Positions 12,759-17,218 of a stretch of 17,218 nt of DNA are shown piece by piece. Origin of the DNA: Prevotella sp. UBA3294 (GTDB lineage: Bacteria; Bacteroidota; Bacteroidia; Bacteroidales; Bacteroidaceae); contig DETG01000112.1 in assembly GCA_002361535.1 (NCBI GenBank), positions 1 through 17,218 on the forward strand, in the 5' to 3' direction. The notes under the pieces are model-generated. The model was not told the DNA's origin. It worked only from the letters and a program-made list of their open reading frames with translations, and did no database searches. Positions within the stretch are counted from its first letter, which is position 1; each line of letters begins with the position of its first letter. The position numbers and the translations under genes are program-made.

Positions 12759-13952
12759 TTATGCAAGTCTGGAAAGACAGCTTTTGATTCTTCGCATGGC
12801 CTCACGGATATTGTCATCACTGGTGGCATAGCTCATCCGGAAACAATTGGGGTCGCCGAATGCATCGCCACCTACTGTGGCCACATGGCCTACTTCCAAG
12901 AGGTACATAGCCAAGTCGCTGGAATTGTTAATCACCCGCTGACCGTCACTTTTGCCGTAGAAGCTACTGCATTTGGGGAAGAGGTAGAAAGCTCCCTGAG
13001 GAACGTTCACTTCTAAGCCCGGAATCTCTTTGGCCAGTTTTACGATCAAGTCACGCCGACGTTCAAAAGCCAGTCGCATGTCCTCTACACATTGTTGAGA
13101 AGCAACGTAGGCTTCCTCTGCAGCTTTCTGACTGACACTGCACGGACCGCTTGTATATTGTCCTTGAAGTTTATTGATACCTTTGATGATCCATTCCGGG
13201 GCAGCGGCAAATCCGATGCGCCAGCCTGTCATGGCATACGCCTTACTCACCCCGTTAATGATGATACTCCGCTCTTTCATACCGGGAACGGCAGCGATAC
13301 TGGCATGTTTGCCCGTATAGTTGATATGTTCGTAGATTTCGTCAGCCAGGACAAAGAGGTCATCGTGCTTGAGGATGACGGCGGCCAGAGCCTCCAGTTC
13401 CTCGGCGGTATAGACACTACCGGTGGGATTGCTGGGTGAGCAAAGAATAAGCATTCGGGTGTTGGGAGTGATGGCAGCCTCCAACTGTTCGGGTGTCATT
13501 TTGAAATTCTGTTCAAATCCTGCCGGCACAATGGTGGGGATACCGCCTGCCAGTTTGACCATCTGGGGATAACTTACCCAATAGGGTGCGGGGATGATCA
13601 CTTCCTCATCGTCATCAACCAAGGCCATAATGGCATTACATACGCATTGTTTGGCTCCGTTGCTGACGGAAATCTCTGCAGGGGTATAGTCGAGATTGTT
13701 TTCGTTTTTCAACTTGGCTACGATAGCTTTGCGTAACTCGGGGTATCCAGGAACTGGAGAATACCGAGAGTAATTGTTGTCAACAGCTTGTTTGGCAGCC
13801 TCTTTGATATGGTCAGGCGTATTAAAGTCGGGTTCCCCCACACTCATGTTAATCACGTCAATGCCCTGCGCTTTCATTTCACTGCTTTTCTGCGACATGG
13901 CCAGTGTGGCCGATGGTGCCAATCTGTTTAAGCGATTTGATAATTTAGCCAT
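12759..13952 (-). CDS. Class I PLP-dependent aminotransferase (aspartate aminotransferase-like)
   Basis: 397 residues, full length for the AspB-type (1-beta) aspartate aminotransferases. Visible sites: MSVGEPDFNTP at 36-46 (substrate-side glycine), CSPSNPTG with N175, VLADEIYEH with D204 that contacts the PLP ring nitrogen, GVSKAYAMTGWRIGF with the Schiff-base lysine K237, and FRMSYATS with R372 that binds the substrate carboxylate. It transfers amino groups between an acidic or aromatic amino acid and 2-oxoglutarate in the cytoplasm. Exact substrate cannot be read from sequence; aspartate is most likely. It stands alone, 75 bp after ribBA and 212 bp before exbB, with a promoter-like -7 box of its own at 13975-13982. 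Confidence 0.88.
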   Translation of the reverse strand: MAKLSNRLNRLAPSATLAMSQKSSEMKAQGIDVINMSVGEPDFNTPDHIKEAAKQAVDNNYSRYSPVPGYPELRKAIVAKLKNENNLDYTPAEISVSNGAKQCVCNAIMALVDDDEEVIIPAPYWVSYPQMVKLAGGIPTIVPAGFEQNFKMTPEQLEAAITPNTRMLILCSPSNPTGSVYTAEELEALAAVILKHDDLFVLADEIYEHINYTGKHASIAAVPGMKERSIIINGVSKAYAMTGWRIGFAAAPEWIIKGINKLQGQYTSGPCSVSQKAAEEAYVASQQCVEDMRLAFERRRDLIVKLAKEIPGLEVNVPQGAFYLFPKCSSFYGKSDGQRVINNSSDLAMYLLEVGHVATVGGDAFGDPNCFRMSYATSDDNIREAMRRIKSCLSRLA

Positions 13953-13974
13953 AATGCGGATTTAAAAATGCATG

Positions 13975-14007
13975 CAAAAGTAATCATTTTATTCGTTAAA
14001 AACGAAA
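13975..14007 (-). promoter_or_regulatory. Likely promoter of the aminotransferase gene
   Basis: Minus strand TACTTTTG (13982-13975) is a full -7 match. Upstream, TTTC (14007-14004) in place of TTTG lies at a 21-bp spacing. A small inverted repeat TTCGTT-AAA-AACGAA (13992-14006) falls in the spacer and may be the end of the ribBA transcript or an operator. The predicted leader is about 15 nt. Confidence 0.4.
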
Positions 14008-14027
14008 AAATGCGTCAATATTTTCAT

Positions 14028-15236
14028 TTATAGGTGGAGAATGTGTCCCATTCGGTCTTTTTTCGTCTTTAGATATCGCAGATTGTATTTGTTGGGAGTC
14101 ACCTCTATCGGCACGTTTTCCACAATCTCCAATCCGTAAGCTTCCAGTCCTACACGTTTCACGGGGTTGTTGGTGAGGAGTCGCATTTTACTCACACCGA
14201 GTTTGGCAAGGATCTGTGCTCCACATCCGTAGTCGCGTTCATCAGGCTTGAAACCCAAGTGTACGTTGGCCTCCACAGTGTCTAAACCTTCCTCTTGAAG
14301 TTTGTAGGCGGCAATCTTGTTCATAAGTCCGATACCACGCCCTTCTTGTTGCATATAGACCACTACACCTTTCCCTTCCTGGTCGATCATCTGCATGGCT
14401 TTGTGCAGTTGTTCGCCACAGTCACACCGCATACTGCCGAGGATGTCGCCAGTGGCACATGAGGAGTGTACGCGCACCATGATCGGCTCTCCCTCCTTCC
14501 ATTCGCCCTTGATCAGTGCGAAATGCTCCAGACCGTTGCTCACCTGTCGGAAGGGGATCATACGGAAATGGCCATATATGGTGGGCATATCCACCTCTTC
14601 GCCCATCACTACTAAGGAGTCTTTTCTCAGGCGGTAGGCGATCATGTCTTTGATGGTGATGATCTTCATGTCGTGTTCCTTGGCAAAGGTTATCAGCTGG
14701 GGCATACGAGCCATGGTGCCATCTTCGTTCATGATTTCCATCAAGGCCCCTGCCGGCTGTAATCCGGCCAGTTTGCATAAGTCGATGGCTGCTTCTGTGT
14801 GTCCGCTTCTTTTCAGCACACCGTTCTCTTGGGCATATAGTGGGTTCACGTGTCCTGGGCGTCCGAAAGTCTGTGGTGTTGAGGTCGGGTCGGCAAGTGC
14901 CCGTATGGTAGCGGCTCTGTCGTGGGCAGAAACGCCTGTAGAGCATCCTTCCAGCTTGTCAACAGTAACGGTGAAAGGTGTTCCAAGTACCGATGTGTTT
15001 TCCATTACCTGATGGGGCAGTTCCAGTTCTTCGCACCTTGAGATGGTGATAGGAACACATAGCACGCCCCGTGCATATTTCAGCATGAAGTTCACCATCT
15101 CGGGTGTAATCTTCTCTGCTGCACAGATTAGGTCGCCTTCATTCTCTCGGTCCTCATCATCGACGACGATGACGAATTTCCCTTCCTTGATATCTTTTAC
15201 AGCCTCATCGATGCTGTTCAGTTTGAACTCTTCCAT
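14028..15236 (-). CDS. ribBA: Bifunctional DHBP synthase / GTP cyclohydrolase II (riboflavin biosynthesis)
   Basis: 402 residues. Residues 1-200 are 3,4-dihydroxy-2-butanone 4-phosphate synthase: [11 protein letters not shown] (26-36), the acidic metal/substrate loop; [19 protein letters not shown] (99-117); and [11 protein letters not shown] (143-153). Residues about 205-402 are GTP cyclohydrolase II: zinc cysteines C260, C271 and C273 ([20 protein letters not shown]), QQEGRGIGL (296-304), and LLTNNPVK (353-360). The protein makes the two precursors of riboflavin from ribulose 5-phosphate and GTP. All key residues are present. The start at 15236 is 31 bp after the permease stop, so the two genes are probably co-transcribed. 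I see no FMN riboswitch upstream. Confidence 0.95.
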   Translation of the reverse strand: MEEFKLNSIDEAVKDIKEGKFVIVVDDEDRENEGDLICAAEKITPEMVNFMLKYARGVLCVPITISRCEELELPHQVMENTSVLGTPFTVTVDKLEGCSTGVSAHDRAATIRALADPTSTPQTFGRPGHVNPLYAQENGVLKRSGHTEAAIDLCKLAGLQPAGALMEIMNEDGTMARMPQLITFAKEHDMKIITIKDMIAYRLRKDSLVVMGEEVDMPTIYGHFRMIPFRQVSNGLEHFALIKGEWKEGEPIMVRVHSSCATGDILGSMRCDCGEQLHKAMQMIDQEGKGVVVYMQQEGRGIGLMNKIAAYKLQEEGLDTVEANVHLGFKPDERDYGCGAQILAKLGVSKMRLLTNNPVKRVGLEAYGLEIVENVPIEVTPNKYNLRYLKTKKDRMGHILHL

Positions 15237-15267
15237 AGTGTTTACACCTTATTATATAATATATATG

Positions 15268-17172
15268 TTATGATTGATCATTATTCGGGAACATCTGCTG
15301 AATGCGGTTCACGATGTTTGCATTTGTCTGCTTGATCGTTCGCAGGTCACGATAAAGTCTGAGACGGAACATCCACATTCTTAAGTAGAGAAAGATACCC
15401 ACGGGAACGATAATGGCTGCTGTGATATTCATCCAGCGATGCTCGAACGGTCGTGTATGTGCCTTGGTTGAAACCACAGGATAGTTGTTCAGCTCGTTCA
15501 TGATTACCTTATCGCGGGTGTTCGTCAAGTCGTCGATGGTTGCTTCCATTACCTCGTTGATCCGCTCGATTTCGTGATCAGGCTCATAGATGAAGAAGAC
15601 CTTGACGGGGTTGGGAAGACGGTATAGTTTGTGCCCGTGGGCATAGTTTGTCACCTCTTCGTTGATCTTCCTCAGTGTCTCTGCGTTCTTGATGTAGTCG
15701 GGATCGTTGATGACCACTTCCTTGGCATAGACGTGTCGTTTCAGACGCAGTCCTAACAGTTTCATAAAGAAGGTACGATAGAGGTCGAGGTTGAACACCA
15801 CCGAGTCGTTATTGGCCTTATAGGTGAAGAAAACAGCCATGGGGGTGAGTACGGCGGTAGAGATGCTCTTGCCGAACCACACTGCCCAGATGCCTCTTCG
15901 AGCCATTTGATATCCGGTGTTGTCGAGGATGTAGTAGATTATGAATACCAGAACGGAGATAATAACTGGGATCCCCAGTCCGCCTTTGCGGATGATGGCT
16001 CCCAGGGGCGCGCCGATGAAGAAGAACAGGAGACAGGATAGTGACAGCGTGAATTTATCAATAGCCCAAATGTGGTGCTGGCGGATCACACGATCACCTT
16101 CTGCTGTGATGAGTGCTTTGAACTCCATATTGCTTTTTTCCGACTGGATCTTTGATAGTGCCCCCGATACGGCCTGTTGCCTTTTTTCTGCAGACAGCTT
16201 GTTATATACCGTGTCGATATTGAACGTCTTCGTTCCTGCCATTTTCACAGCTCGCAGTGAATCACGTTTGCTGAGTCCTCCTGAACTGTAGAAAGCCCTC
16301 TTGGCATCTTGGTAGAACATCCGTCCGATACTGTCATAGTCGTGGTTCAGCGAATCGACATCGTTTCTGATCTGTGCCAGACTTTTCCCCTTGGCATTAT
16401 TGGTCAGGGATGCTGCATCGGTGAGATTGAAGTCGGCATCGAAGTCCAGAACGATGCGTTTCTGGGAAAAAGTCTCCCGTCGATAAGGTACTGTGAGCCC
16501 TGTTGCCTGCATGTTCTCGAACCATTCTCCACTGTAGAGAGTCAGCAGCAGGTGCTTCTTTTCTGCAGTACTCTGCATCATTCCTGAGTCGGCGAGTATG
16601 ATGGCTGCGTCTTCGAAACTGTCGGTCATCCTGTAGATCATCATTCCATAGAGCATACCAGTTTTGGTGTCTTTCTTCTGGACGTAGAGATTTGTCTTGG
16701 GGATGCCGTCGTAGAATATCCCTTCGGGAATTTCCAGCTCCGGACTTTTCTGTTTCATGGAGATCAGTAGCTGTGCAAACGACATGTTGGCTTTCGGGCC
16801 TATGACGTTCTGGAAATAAAACGATCCCAGCATAATGCAGACAGTGAGGAATATCAGACTGCGGAAAGATTGCATCAGTGAGATGCCGGCGGCCTTGATG
16901 GCAGTGAGCTCACTGCTCTCGCCTAAGTTTCCGAAAGTAATAAGAGAGGAGAGGAGAATGGCCAGCGGTAAGGCTTGGGGGATCAGCATCAGACTCATAT
17001 ACCAGAAGAATTGAGCCAGTACCTCCATTGACAGTCCCTTGCCAATCAACTCGTCAATGTAGCGCCACAGGAACTGCATCATCAGCACAAACTGACAAAC
17101 GAAAAAAGTTCCAACGAACAGTAAGCCGAATTGCTTAGCGATGAATATGTCGAGTTTCTTGATTCTGAACAT
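15268..17172 (-). CDS. LptF/LptG-family permease (YjgP/YjgQ), enlarged form
   Basis: 634 residues. Six family helices: about 14-38, 57-80, 103-125 and then 374-396, 400-417, 430-451. Between helices three and four is the periplasmic jelly-roll region, with FYDGIPKTNLYVQKKD typical of its opening strands. The family moves lipopolysaccharide from the inner membrane to the periplasmic bridge, with LptB as ATPase. E. coli LptF and LptG have about 360 residues. Here the periplasmic region carries roughly 100 extra residues (about 250-350, RNDVDSLNHDYDSIGRMFYQ and SKRDSLRAVK), and there is a further ~180-residue tail (455-634) with an extra membrane helix at about 583-603. It is 31 bp from ribBA. 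LptF and LptG cannot be told apart here. A -7 box TAACTTTG lies at 17208-17201. Confidence 0.85.
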   Translation of the reverse strand: MFRIKKLDIFIAKQFGLLFVGTFFVCQFVLMMQFLWRYIDELIGKGLSMEVLAQFFWYMSLMLIPQALPLAILLSSLITFGNLGESSELTAIKAAGISLMQSFRSLIFLTVCIMLGSFYFQNVIGPKANMSFAQLLISMKQKSPELEIPEGIFYDGIPKTNLYVQKKDTKTGMLYGMMIYRMTDSFEDAAIILADSGMMQSTAEKKHLLLTLYSGEWFENMQATGLTVPYRRETFSQKRIVLDFDADFNLTDAASLTNNAKGKSLAQIRNDVDSLNHDYDSIGRMFYQDAKRAFYSSGGLSKRDSLRAVKMAGTKTFNIDTVYNKLSAEKRQQAVSGALSKIQSEKSNMEFKALITAEGDRVIRQHHIWAIDKFTLSLSCLLFFFIGAPLGAIIRKGGLGIPVIISVLVFIIYYILDNTGYQMARRGIWAVWFGKSISTAVLTPMAVFFTYKANNDSVVFNLDLYRTFFMKLLGLRLKRHVYAKEVVINDPDYIKNAETLRKINEEVTNYAHGHKLYRLPNPVKVFFIYEPDHEIERINEVMEATIDDLTNTRDKVIMNELNNYPVVSTKAHTRPFEHRWMNITAAIIVPVGIFLYLRMWMFRLRLYRDLRTIKQTNANIVNRIQQMFPNNDQS

Positions 17173-17200
17173 AATGACCTTGCACTCTAAATGCAGGGTG

Positions 17201-17208
17201 CAAAGTTA
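17201..17208 (-). promoter_or_regulatory. -7 box of the permease-ribBA transcript
   Basis: Minus strand TAACTTTG matches TAnnTTTG 28 nt before the ATG. The -33 element would fall beyond the window edge, so this is only half seen. A small inverted repeat, TGCAC (17181-17185) and GTGCA (17198-17202), would form a hairpin in the leader. Confidence 0.4.
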
Positions 17209-17218
17209 CGAAAAGTCG

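Overview
The window looks like chromosomal DNA from a Bacteroidales bacterium, most likely Prevotella or a close relative. The evidence is TAnnTTTG/TTTG-type promoters, weak Shine-Dalgarno sites, a TonB/ExbB/ExbD set of Bacteroidetes type, a type-A T9SS-like C-terminal signal, a DUF3244-like small secreted protein and a lipoprotein-TPR-membrane-HTH regulator. Every gene I can support lies on the minus strand, so transcription runs from high to low coordinates.

Right half (about 6.9-17.2 kb, sampled lines about 43-53 % G+C) is housekeeping DNA: a long LptF/LptG-family permease and the bifunctional riboflavin gene ribBA, probably co-transcribed; a class I PLP aminotransferase; then a TonB energy-transduction operon in the order exbB, exbD, exbD, tonB, PstS-like lipoprotein, periplasmic TPR protein. 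A good promoter precedes exbB and a strong 44-nt stem-loop lies after the TPR gene.

Left part (1 to about 6.9 kb) is accessory-looking. It starts with a one-piece transmembrane regulator (lipoprotein signal, periplasmic TPRs, one membrane helix, coiled coil, LuxR-like HTH). Its first ~125 codons are about 60 % G+C and the rest about one third G+C, with a sharp break near 6545, so the gene looks recombinant. Downstream, behind a well-matched promoter with an 8-bp inverted repeat next to its -33 box, lies a four-gene run of exported proteins: a DUF3244-like small protein; a zincin-like protein whose HExxH has become R-H-x-x-H; a protein resembling the C-terminal module of that zincin with a sorting-type tail; and a second zincin-like protein whose HExxHxxG has become Q-A-x-x-K-x-x-D. 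The last three overlap (35 nt and ATGA). A further exported protein, cut by the window edge, begins at 143 behind its own promoter.

The most interesting candidate system is this regulator-controlled cassette of probably non-catalytic zincin-fold surface proteins. No assigned function is known to me. A surface-binding or adhesin-like role and regulator-linked cassette exchange are inferences from the layout and the sequence.
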